Positions 6,630 to 13,382 of a stretch of DNA of 16,999 nt are shown here, piece after piece. Both the position numbers and the translations under genes were made by a program. Within the stretch, counting starts at the first letter, position 1. The number at the start of each line of letters is the position of its first letter. The stretch is from positions 1-16,999 of the forward strand of contig CAMDEL010000012.1 of assembly GCA_945896765.1 (NCBI GenBank), given 5' to 3'. The DNA comes from Singulisphaera sp. GP187. Its GTDB lineage: Bacteria > Planctomycetota > Phycisphaerae > Phycisphaerales > SM1A02. The notes under the pieces were generated by a model. It was not told where the DNA came from. It saw only the letters and a program-made list of their open reading frames with translations, and ran no database searches.

Positions 6630-6655
6630 TATTGTGCCACGGATTTGAGCCAATG
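6630..6655 (-). promoter_or_regulatory. Shared motif, copy upstream of the sigma gene
   Basis: On the minus strand this site reads CATT, five bases (GGCTC), then AAATCCGTGGCACAATA. The same arrangement, with one base different in the 17-base block, occurs in plus orientation at 6736-6761 before the pseudopilin gene. It lies about 180 bases upstream of the sigma start. TG-G-CACAAT could act as an extended -10, or the whole site could be the ECF sigma's own promoter. Autoregulation is common for ECF sigma genes; the binding factor here is inferred. Confidence 0.6.
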
Positions 6656-6673
6656 CAAACTTTCTTTCTGATT

Positions 6674-6701
6674 TTTTCAACTATTGGGTACAAAATATAA
6701 T
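6674..6701 (+). promoter_or_regulatory. Candidate sigma-70 promoter upstream of the pseudopilin gene
   Basis: A perfect TATAAT (6696-6701) follows TTTTCA (6674-6679, 4 of 6 to TTGACA) after 16 bases, in a very A/T-rich stretch. Transcription would start near 6708 and give a leader of about 104 bases to the ATG at 6812. A/T richness raises the chance of a coincidental match. Confidence 0.35.
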
Positions 6702-6735
6702 TTACGAATAGAAGAAAAATTAAACATTTACCTTT

Positions 6736-6761
6736 CATTATCGAAAATCCGTGTCACAATA
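6736..6761 (+). promoter_or_regulatory. Shared motif, copy upstream of the pseudopilin gene
   Basis: The plus strand reads CATT, five bases (ATCGA), then AAATCCGTGTCACAATA, ending 50 bases before the pseudopilin ATG. The 17-base block matches the sigma-gene copy (6630-6646, reversed) at 16 positions, and the CATT spacing is identical. Each copy points toward its own gene. If CACAAT is the -10, transcription would begin near 6767. Confidence 0.6.
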
Positions 6762-6811
6762 CTGCCACAGGCGGTAGGGAGAAGTTCCGCTCTCTTTGGT
6801 CGGAGTTATAC

Positions 6812-7597
6812 ATGCTCTCGAGGACATCCGAAAAACTTCGGAAACGAGAAAATTGGCTGGATCTCCCAAAGATCTGGTCTTTGCGGTCCTCGCGCCGTAT
6901 TCAATCAGGTTTTACTTTTATCGAATTGCTTGTAACGATTTCCATCGTTGCAGTATTGATTAGCATCATGATGCCAGGATTCCGAGCAGCTCGAGAAAGT
7001 GCGAATCGAATTCAGTGCAGCTCGAATCTTCGACAGATTGGCCTCGCGATATATTTGTACGCATTCCAAAATGGCGAACATTTGCCGGAAACAATTTTTG
7101 ATAACGCTGGCAACGAAAAGCAGTCAGAAATGATGGCCTTGACCACAGGGTCTATGTCAGACTCACCCTCCTCTGGTCAATGGGATGGACTCGGCCTGCT
7201 CATAGGCGATGGGAATAATTTTCTGGATAATGCTCACTGCCTCTTCTGTCCATGCCACCGTGGAAACCACGACTTCCAACGACTCAATGCGAATGCAAAA
7301 TCTTGTCCAACGCGGATCTATTCGAACTATCACTTCATCGGCGATACGGACAACTCGACTCATCAACCAAGGTATTTATACAGTCAAACATGCGACAATC
7401 CTCTTGTGGTTGATGGCATGCGCGAAAAATTGGATGTCAACCATTTGTGCGGAACAAACACACTTCGTGGAGATAGTTCCGTTCGATTTTGGTCCGATGA
7501 TGCAAAGCGTTTACGAAACGTAATGAGTGCTGCTACTGTCGACAACCCTCCATCCGACACCGCTTACAACGAACTCTGGAAGAGTTTTGCTAAATAA
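6812..7597 (+). CDS. Type II secretion/type IV pilin-like protein (planctomycete pseudopilin)
   Basis: This 261-residue protein has a class III prepilin signal: basic residues, then G33|FTFIE with glutamate at +5 of the mature protein, and a hydrophobic helix (about 37-54). The prepilin peptidase would cut after G33. After the helix come RAARESANRIQCSSNLRQIG and YLYAFQNGEHLPE, typical of planctomycete prepilin-like (DUF1559-related) proteins. HLCGTNTLRGDSSVRFWSDD near the C-terminus resembles their late H..G.N...DG.V.F motif. The 33-residue leader is longer than usual. The start is set by GGAG (6802-6805), six bases before the ATG. No other secretion or pilus gene is adjacent. The divergent ECF sigma gene shares its upstream motif, suggesting co-regulation. 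Export through a type II-like system is known for the family; the cargo or surface role is unknown. Confidence 0.88.
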   Translation: MLSRTSEKLRKRENWLDLPKIWSLRSSRRIQSGFTFIELLVTISIVAVLISIMMPGFRAARESANRIQCSSNLRQIGLAIYLYAFQNGEHLPETIFDNAGNEKQSEMMALTTGSMSDSPSSGQWDGLGLLIGDGNNFLDNAHCLFCPCHRGNHDFQRLNANAKSCPTRIYSNYHFIGDTDNSTHQPRYLYSQTCDNPLVVDGMREKLDVNHLCGTNTLRGDSSVRFWSDDAKRLRNVMSAATVDNPPSDTAYNELWKSFAK

Positions 7598-7628
7598 TTC
7601 TAAGACTATCTGAAGCTTTGCATTTCGC

Positions 7629-8606
7629 TCAATCCGGCTTTTCGTTTACAAGAATCGTCGCAATTTGCATGCGATGCTCTCCAGAACCAGTATCGATGAT
7701 TTCGTAATGCCGGACTCTGACTCGGGGCCCCAATAGCAGTTGATCGATATGCAAGAGTGGAAAGATGCGCGGGTATGTTGCGCCATATCCAATGCCAGCC
7801 TCCGCAAATGCATCTTGCATCTTGGGAGCAAATTTTTGAATCGCTGCGCCTCCACGAACAGTATTGAAATCTCCAAGGATGATGTCGGGCACAGGAGTCG
7901 TGAGCGCATCAAGACGCAATCGCAAATCTCCCAACATCTTGAATCTGGAAATCGCAGGATTGGAAGGCAGGTCAATCAGAAGTGCCGTCCATGATGCATT
8001 TCCCTTCCATGGTGCAAAGCGCACAAATGCAGCGGTTGACTTTGTGTCGTCATAAAGCGGGATCACTTCCAGAATGGGCAACCGACTCATGACTGCAAAT
8101 CTGCCGATTGAAACTGCGTTCGCATCATTTGGACAATACAGATCGATGGCTTCAGCGCCAAGCATTCCTCCAAACTCCGAAAGAAAAAAAATGTCTGGTC
8201 CATTCTTGCCATACAAGCGGCGAAAAGAGTCGGAAATTCCGCGAGCAATTGCCTTGGCATTTTCTCCCGGCCAATTGACATTCATATGCGCGATGCGAAT
8301 TGCAGAATCACTCTGAGCAATTGACATCGTCTTGGTGCGTGCAATGGCATAATCCTGTACAAGAAAAATAACCGCTTGAAGGCACGCGATCATCCAGAGA
8401 ATTCGGCGAGCGCGGCGCCAATTTGACCAACACAACAGGAACGCGCAGATGAGAGTGATCGCAAGTGCGACAAGTGTCGGAATCCAGTGCAACGATTGAA
8501 TCGCAGCAACTCGGTCGGTCATAACTCTTCCGATTGCCCAAGCAATAGACACGGTGAATCCGACGATGACAAAAAACCCAAACCAAATTCGCTTCAGGAA
8601 GATCAA
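7629..8606 (-). CDS. Membrane-anchored endonuclease/exonuclease/phosphatase (EEP) family protein
   Basis: With the start proposed here this is a 325-residue protein. Three transmembrane helices (about 2-27, 41-60 and 67-87) precede a C-terminal EEP-fold domain. Catalytic landmarks of the DNase I/sphingomyelinase/inositol-phosphatase superfamily are all visible: N109 in HMNVNW, E144 in SEFGG, D246-x-N248 in GDFNT, D288 in HIDQ and H311 near GSGEHRM. The substrate (nucleic acid, phospholipid or phosphoester) cannot be told. The frame extends upstream to an ATG at 8720, which would overlap the phosphatase gene by 118 bases. The TTG at 8606 is preferred because it overlaps that gene's stop as TTGA and has AGGA eight bases upstream, a typical translational-coupling arrangement. 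It converges on the pseudopilin gene, 31 bases apart. Confidence 0.87.
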   Translation of the reverse strand: MIFLKRIWFGFFVIVGFTVSIAWAIGRVMTDRVAAIQSLHWIPTLVALAITLICAFLLCWSNWRRARRILWMIACLQAVIFLVQDYAIARTKTMSIAQSDSAIRIAHMNVNWPGENAKAIARGISDSFRRLYGKNGPDIFFLSEFGGMLGAEAIDLYCPNDANAVSIGRFAVMSRLPILEVIPLYDDTKSTAAFVRFAPWKGNASWTALLIDLPSNPAISRFKMLGDLRLRLDALTTPVPDIILGDFNTVRGGAAIQKFAPKMQDAFAEAGIGYGATYPRIFPLLHIDQLLLGPRVRVRHYEIIDTGSGEHRMQIATILVNEKPD

Positions 8607-9673
8607 CCCTGAAGTCCTGTGGACTTCGGCTCGGTGGATTTTGGCTCGACTGACTTCGTTGCTCGAGCAAGATGCGTCGATGCTGTCGCGCAGATGACGG
8701 GATAAATTTCCCCGTCGCACGCCAGCGTTCCCACATTCTGATCAAGCGAATCTCCAGCGAAAACGAGCGGTTTTCCAGCGAGATCACTGATCCTTGCGCC
8801 CGCTTCTTCTGCGACCACCGCGCCTGGAGCATGATCCCACACTTTTTCCGCGCCATACGAAGCGGGGACGCGCATAAAACAATCTGCAACTCCTTCAGCG
8901 ACGAGTGCATACTTGCACTGGCTATCCAGAGAAACGGAATTCCAAGTCAATCCGGTCGCAGACATGATGCCTCGCATGCGCTCTGCTCGAGATCCACCTT
9001 CAATCGAATCGCAGACACGCCAAGTTGGCGCAGCGTGTTTCGGCCGATGCAATCGCACTGCAGAATTTGGCAATTGAGTGACTCCAGTTGCTGGCTGGAA
9101 CTTCCACGCGCCATGACCTTTGAGTGCGGCATACACCGTTCCATATTGTTCGTCAGATCCGATGTAGAGCAAATTTTTCCCCATCACTAGCGTCGGACAA
9201 CTCAAGACGCCGACTGTCGCTCGTTCATTCTCAATCAACGCCAGGCAGAGTGCGTAATGACGAGCGCTGCGAAATCCTTTTGTTCCATCAATAGGATCAA
9301 CCGTCCACCATGTCGAGCCTTCAGGCTTCGGGTGATTTGCAAGGAAGATGCTTGGATCACTCGGAGCATCTGATCCCATCGACTCCCGAACTGCCGCGAC
9401 CGCACGGGCGAGAATTTCTGCGCCCGCATCACCCAAGACGCTTGCTTCTCCTTCTTCCCCAACAACCATCCACTGCGGGGTCCGCTTGGCGAGCACGGAA
9501 CAGACTGCCATTTGGACGGCGAGGTCGCCAGCGGTCACGGGCGATCCATCGGGTTTGATGACAGGTTCCCGCGCGCGGGGATTTCTCAAAATCACTCGAA
9601 GAGCCCCCAAACCTGCCAGAATTGCCTCGACTGCGACCGCGAGACGAATATCGCTTGGGGGTGATTGATTCAT
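8603..9673 (-). CDS. Inositol monophosphatase-superfamily enzyme, CysQ/HAL2 type 3'(2'),5'-bisphosphate nucleotidase
   Basis: This protein of about 356 residues carries the Li+-sensitive, Mg2+-dependent phosphatase motifs. Numbered from the ATG at 9673, they are KPDGSPVTAGD (41-51), the GEE metal-ligand pair (72-74), VDPIDGTKGF (125-134) and VWDHAPGAVVAEEAG (279-293). The KxDGSPVT and WDHAPG forms favour the HAL2/CysQ branch, which hydrolyses phosphoadenosine phosphate (PAP) from sulfate assimilation, over true inositol monophosphatase. The C-terminus carries a short EPKST repeat. The ATG at 9691 would add six residues; neither start has a Shine-Dalgarno. TATTCT (minus strand, 9686 to 9681) precedes the ATG at 9673. 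The EEP gene starts inside its stop codon. Superfamily assignment is secure; substrate is inferred, and no sulfate genes are nearby. Confidence 0.88.
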   Translation of the reverse strand: MNQSPPSDIRLAVAVEAILAGLGALRVILRNPRAREPVIKPDGSPVTAGDLAVQMAVCSVLAKRTPQWMVVGEEGEASVLGDAGAEILARAVAAVRESMGSDAPSDPSIFLANHPKPEGSTWWTVDPIDGTKGFRSARHYALCLALIENERATVGVLSCPTLVMGKNLLYIGSDEQYGTVYAALKGHGAWKFQPATGVTQLPNSAVRLHRPKHAAPTWRVCDSIEGGSRAERMRGIMSATGLTWNSVSLDSQCKYALVAEGVADCFMRVPASYGAEKVWDHAPGAVVAEEAGARISDLAGKPLVFAGDSLDQNVGTLACDGEIYPVICATASTHLARATKSVEPKSTEPKSTGLQG

Positions 9674-9715
9674 GCAAGCGAGAATAGCCATTTTTCACAA
9701 CAAATTTCTCCAAGA

Positions 9716-9744
9716 TTGAATTGGCATAGTTTTTGCTCTACAGT
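9716..9744 (+). promoter_or_regulatory. dnaK promoter region: overlapping sigma-54-like and sigma-70-like elements
   Basis: TGGCATAGTTTTTGCT at 9722-9737 matches the sigma-54 consensus TGGCACG-N4-TTGCW: GG at 9723-9724 and GC at 9735-9736 have the required spacing, with a preceding T. Overlapping it, TTGAAT (9716-9721) and TACAGT (9739-9744) are 17 bases apart and each match the sigma-70 boxes at 4 of 6 positions. Both predict a start near 9747-9751 and a leader of about 35 bases. No CIRCE inverted repeat was seen. Confidence 0.5.
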
Positions 9745-9784
9745 CTCGCCCCCTCAAAGGGCAGAAACGAAAGGAAACAACACC

Positions 9785-11704
9785 ATGTCAAAAATCATCG
9801 GAATCGATCTCGGAACAACCAACTCCGTCGTCTCAATTATGGAGGGCGGACAGCCCAAGGTTCTCATCAACTCGCAAGGAAATCGCACGACTCCATCCGT
9901 CATCGGCTTCACCGAAAAGGGTGAGCAGCTGGTGGGTCAGCCCGCGCGACATCAGCAAATCACCAATCCCAAGAACACGGTCTTCTCGATCAAGCGCTTT
10001 ATGGGCCGTCGCGGCTCTGAAGTGAAAGAAGAGCAAACCAGAGTTCCGTACACCGTCACAGGTGGCCCGGAAGATTTGGTTAAGGTGGACATTCGCGGCA
10101 AGGTCTTCACGCCACCAGAAATTTCGGCAATGATTCTGCGCGATCTGAAAAGAGTTGCTGAGGAATATCTCGGCGAAAAAGTTGATCGTGCTGTGATCAC
10201 TGTGCCTGCTTATTTCAACGATGCGCAGCGTCAAGCAACAAAAGACGCTGGAGAAATTGCTGGACTTAAAGTCGAGCGAATCATCAACGAACCAACCGCT
10301 GCGGCACTCGCATACGGCTTAGAAAAGCGCAAGAATTCGCGCATCGCCGTCTTCGATCTCGGCGGCGGAACATTCGACATTTCCATTCTCGATGTCGGCG
10401 ATGGCGTCTTTGAAGTGCTTGCATCGAATGGCGACGGACATCTCGGTGGCGATGATTTCGATCAACGCCTCATTGATTTTGTCGGCGAGGAATTCCGCAA
10501 GAAGGAAGGCATCGACGTTCGCAAAGATCCAATGGCTCTTCAACGACTCAAGGAAGCCGCGGAAAAAGCGAAGATTGAATTGTCGACTCAAATGGAAACT
10601 GCGGTCAATCTGCCGTTTATTACTGCGGATCAGAACGGACCAAAGCACTTGCAAGTCACTGTCACGCGCGCCAAGTTTGAAGAACTTTGCGCGGATCTTT
10701 TCGAGCGTCTTCGTGGACCATGCTTGACATGCCTGAAGGATGCCAAACTGAATCCGAAGGATGTCCAAGATGTTGTGATGGTTGGTGGATCAATCCGCAT
10801 TCCAAAGGTGCAAGAGATCGCCAAGGAAATTTTCCAGACAACTGAACTTGATCGCAGTATCAACCCAGACGAAGTCGTCGCAGTTGGTGCAGCAATTCAA
10901 GGTGGCGTTCTTCAAGGCGAAGTGAAAGATGTGCTTTTGCTCGACGTCACTCCTCTCTCGCTGGGCGTGGAAACTCTTGGCGGCGTGATGACACGACTCA
11001 TCGAACGCAACACCACGATTCCAACGAGTAAGAAGGAAGTCTTCTCGACTGCGGCGGACAATCAGTCATCGGTGACGATTCATGTTCTCCAAGGAGACCG
11101 CGAATTTGCCGCTGATAATCGAAGTCTCGGTCGATTCGATCTCGCGGGAATCCCATCTGCGCCGCGCGGCGTGCCGCAAGTCGAAGTGGAATTCTCAATC
11201 GATGTCAACGGCATCATGAATGTCACTGCGACGGATAAGTCCAGCGGTAAGAAGCAGGAAATTCGCATCACGGGTTCGAGTGGTTTGAGCAAGGATGAAG
11301 TTGATCGCATGCGTCGCGAAGCCGAAGAAAATGCGGGCGCAGACAAGAAGCGCCGCGAACTTGTCGACATTCGCAACCAAGCGGAACAAGTCATCTATGC
11401 GACGAAGAAAACACTCGAAGAACATGGTGCCAAGATTTCTCCAGAAAGTCGTGGCAATGTTGAAAGTGCGATCTCGAATCTTGAATCCAAAGTCAAGGAA
11501 GATGACCGCGCTGCGATCGAGGCGGCAGTCAAGGGACTCAACGATGCTGCGATGGAACTCGGCAAGGCTGCATACGAAGCCAACAAGGGCGCAAAGGCTG
11601 AAGGAGCAACTGCAGGCGACGGCGCAACAGGTGGAGCCAAAGGCAAGGATGATGTGATCGATGCCGAGTACGAAGTCAAGGATGAAGTGAAGGACGGAAA
11701 GTAA
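9785..11704 (+). CDS. dnaK: Molecular chaperone DnaK (Hsp70)
   Basis: This 639-residue protein has the length and domain order of bacterial DnaK. The ATPase domain begins MSKIIGIDLGTTNSVVSIME and includes AVITVPAYFNDAQRQATKDA, INEPTAAALAYGLEK, VFDLGGGTFDIS and INPDEVVAVGAA. The linker DVLLLDVTPLSLGVET leads to the substrate-binding domain. The lid (about 490-610) ends in an Ala/Gly-rich stretch and the DDVIDAEYE tail that recruits cochaperones. The VGGSIRIPKV block has Ile where VGG(S/M)TR is usual. The start at 9785 is chosen because GAAAGGAAA lies upstream and the protein opens canonically; the frame is open upstream to 9665. No grpE or dnaJ is adjacent. A strong terminator follows. Upstream elements suggest regulation other than HrcA/CIRCE. 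Confidence 0.98.
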   Translation: MSKIIGIDLGTTNSVVSIMEGGQPKVLINSQGNRTTPSVIGFTEKGEQLVGQPARHQQITNPKNTVFSIKRFMGRRGSEVKEEQTRVPYTVTGGPEDLVKVDIRGKVFTPPEISAMILRDLKRVAEEYLGEKVDRAVITVPAYFNDAQRQATKDAGEIAGLKVERIINEPTAAALAYGLEKRKNSRIAVFDLGGGTFDISILDVGDGVFEVLASNGDGHLGGDDFDQRLIDFVGEEFRKKEGIDVRKDPMALQRLKEAAEKAKIELSTQMETAVNLPFITADQNGPKHLQVTVTRAKFEELCADLFERLRGPCLTCLKDAKLNPKDVQDVVMVGGSIRIPKVQEIAKEIFQTTELDRSINPDEVVAVGAAIQGGVLQGEVKDVLLLDVTPLSLGVETLGGVMTRLIERNTTIPTSKKEVFSTAADNQSSVTIHVLQGDREFAADNRSLGRFDLAGIPSAPRGVPQVEVEFSIDVNGIMNVTATDKSSGKKQEIRITGSSGLSKDEVDRMRREAEENAGADKKRRELVDIRNQAEQVIYATKKTLEEHGAKISPESRGNVESAISNLESKVKEDDRAAIEAAVKGLNDAAMELGKAAYEANKGAKAEGATAGDGATGGAKGKDDVIDAEYEVKDEVKDGK

Positions 11705-11729
11705 GTTCAGTTCACTCAGTTCAGTTCAC
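11704..11729. repeat. Twelve-base direct repeat after dnaK
   Basis: AGTTCAGTTCAC occurs at 11704-11715 and 11718-11729, separated by TC (14-base period). The first copy begins on the last base of the dnaK stop codon. Each unit itself contains a GTTCA doublet, so this is probably replication slippage. Confidence 0.75.
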
Positions 11730-11773
11730 GATGATCGATTGCTGATTCTTCGCGTGATTCACGCAGAATTCAC

Positions 11774-11806
11774 ACGACCCTGGCCCGCGCCGGGGTCGTT
11801 TTTTTT
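11774..11806 (+). terminator. Intrinsic terminator of dnaK
   Basis: ACGACCCTGGC (11774-11784) pairs with 11789-11799 over 11 positions, including one T-G wobble, around a CCGC loop. A run of eight T residues (11799-11806) follows. It lies about 70 bases after the dnaK stop and separates dnaK from the AAA+/VWA unit. Confidence 0.93.
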
Positions 11807-11925
11807 ATGATCGCCGCAGCAAAAATGAGCGATGCCGTCGCAATCGTCCTAGCATTCTCCACCCACTCATTTGCAAGATGGAAGCATCAAAGAAGTCATC
11901 TCCTCATTCAAGAAAATCGAATCAC

Positions 11926-13377
11926 ATGAACATTTCCGAAAACAAACCAAATCAACACACTCTCGCGCAACTCATCGCTTCTGGCTGGAAGAGCCGCACT
12001 GTCAAGAGTGAACTGCGATCAAACTTCGAGCAAGCACTGAAGGGAGCGGCATCCGCTGGCGAACGAGGCGCTTCAAGTTTGTTTCCAGGCATCTTGGGTT
12101 ATGACGACACGGTTTTGCCCGAACTCGCAACTGCGATCATTGCGGGACATGACATTCTCTTTCTTGGCGAGAAGGGTCAAGGCAAGAGTCGACTGATGCG
12201 AATGCTTCCAAACTTTCTTGACGAGTGGTTGCCATACTTGGACATTCCAGGATGCGCGGTGCACGAAGATCCACAGCAACCGATCACGCGCGCGGGACGC
12301 GAGATGCTGGCAAACACGACGCCAGAGAAAACGCCGATCGCCTGGTGGCACCGCAGCGATCGATATGCAGAACGACTTGCACCTGGAACAAAGTTTGCAG
12401 ATTTGATCGGCGAAATAGACCCTTCAAAACTCGCCGCAGGAACAAGCATGGGCACAGAAGAAGCTCTGCACTTCGGATTGGTCCCACGCATGCACCGTGG
12501 AATATTCGCAATGAATGAACTGCCAGATCTTGATGAACTTGTTCAGGTTGGACTCTTTAATGTCCTCGAAGAACGCGACGTGCAAATCCGCGGGTATCCA
12601 GTCAGTTTCGATCTCGATGTCTTGCTTGTCTTCAGTGCCAACCCAACCACATACAACCGTTCTGGAAAGGTGATCCCTCAGTTAAAGGATCGCATCGGCA
12701 GCACCGTGGTCACGCATTATCCACGCGAACGAGATGCAGGCATTGCCATCACTCGGCAAGAATCTGGCATGGATCTCGGCGGAGATTTCCCTGTCATCGT
12801 GCCGCCATTCATGGACCGTGTCATCGAGGAAATTTCTATCGCAGCGCGAAAGAGCAAATTCGTCGATCAAGCATCTGGAGTAAGTGCACGATTCAGTGCT
12901 GCGAATTGGCGCACGATGGTTGCAAGTGCACGCAGACGCGCGATTCAACTCGGCGAGACTCCCGCTGTGCCACGCATCAGCGATCTTGGACATTTGCATT
13001 CCTCTGCGCTTGGCAAACTCGAACTCGATCTCATGGGAAGCCATCAAATGAATGAGCGACAAGTGATTGACGCGATCGTCGCCGAAGCTGTCGGCGTCGT
13101 CTTCAAGGAATATGTGGAAGAACATGGATTGCCTGCAATTGCCGATGCATTTGCCAAAGGTGTGCGCATCGAAGTCGGAGAACTCGTTCCAAGTTCGCAG
13201 TATGTCCAGCGGCTGAAGAGCGTTCCAGAAGCATGGGACAAAGCGTTCGAAGTGAATGCTGGTGGCGATGCTGGCGTGCGTGCTTCGTGCGCGGAATTTG
13301 TACTCGCCGGATTGTGGGCGACTGACCGAGTCAGCCGTACAACAAAGCATGGTCGGGTTGCATACGAGATGAAATAA
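11926..13377 (+). CDS. MoxR/ChlI-like AAA+ ATPase
   Basis: This protein of 483 residues resembles the AAA+ ATPases that work with VWA-domain partners (MoxR, Mg-chelatase I, RavA, CbbQ and NorQ groups). Numbered from the alternative ATG at 11878, landmarks are Walker A GEKGQGKS (97-104), Walker B GIFAMNE (208-214), sensor-1 SANP (253-256) and KDRIGS (270-275) as likely arginine-finger region. Walker B has Asn in place of the usual Asp before the catalytic Glu. A roughly 75-residue insert (about 118-195, WHRSDRYAERLAPGTKF) lies between Walker A and B. The start at 11926 is preferred because the extra 16 residues are basic and low-complexity; neither start has a Shine-Dalgarno. The VWA gene follows after 5 bases. 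Function is inferred: ATP-driven remodelling or cofactor insertion for an unknown client. Confidence 0.88.
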   Translation: MNISENKPNQHTLAQLIASGWKSRTVKSELRSNFEQALKGAASAGERGASSLFPGILGYDDTVLPELATAIIAGHDILFLGEKGQGKSRLMRMLPNFLDEWLPYLDIPGCAVHEDPQQPITRAGREMLANTTPEKTPIAWWHRSDRYAERLAPGTKFADLIGEIDPSKLAAGTSMGTEEALHFGLVPRMHRGIFAMNELPDLDELVQVGLFNVLEERDVQIRGYPVSFDLDVLLVFSANPTTYNRSGKVIPQLKDRIGSTVVTHYPRERDAGIAITRQESGMDLGGDFPVIVPPFMDRVIEEISIAARKSKFVDQASGVSARFSAANWRTMVASARRRAIQLGETPAVPRISDLGHLHSSALGKLELDLMGSHQMNERQVIDAIVAEAVGVVFKEYVEEHGLPAIADAFAKGVRIEVGELVPSSQYVQRLKSVPEAWDKAFEVNAGGDAGVRASCAEFVLAGLWATDRVSRTTKHGRVAYEMK

Positions 13378-13382
13378 ATACT

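Noticed and set aside
6495..6680. Minus-strand open frame of 61 codons in the sigma leader
   Set aside because: It overlaps the shared promoter motif, has no Shine-Dalgarno at a usable start, and resembles no protein family.
9692..9784. Search for a CIRCE (HrcA) operator before dnaK
   Set aside because: No TTAGCACTC-N9-GAGTGCTAA-like inverted repeat was present.
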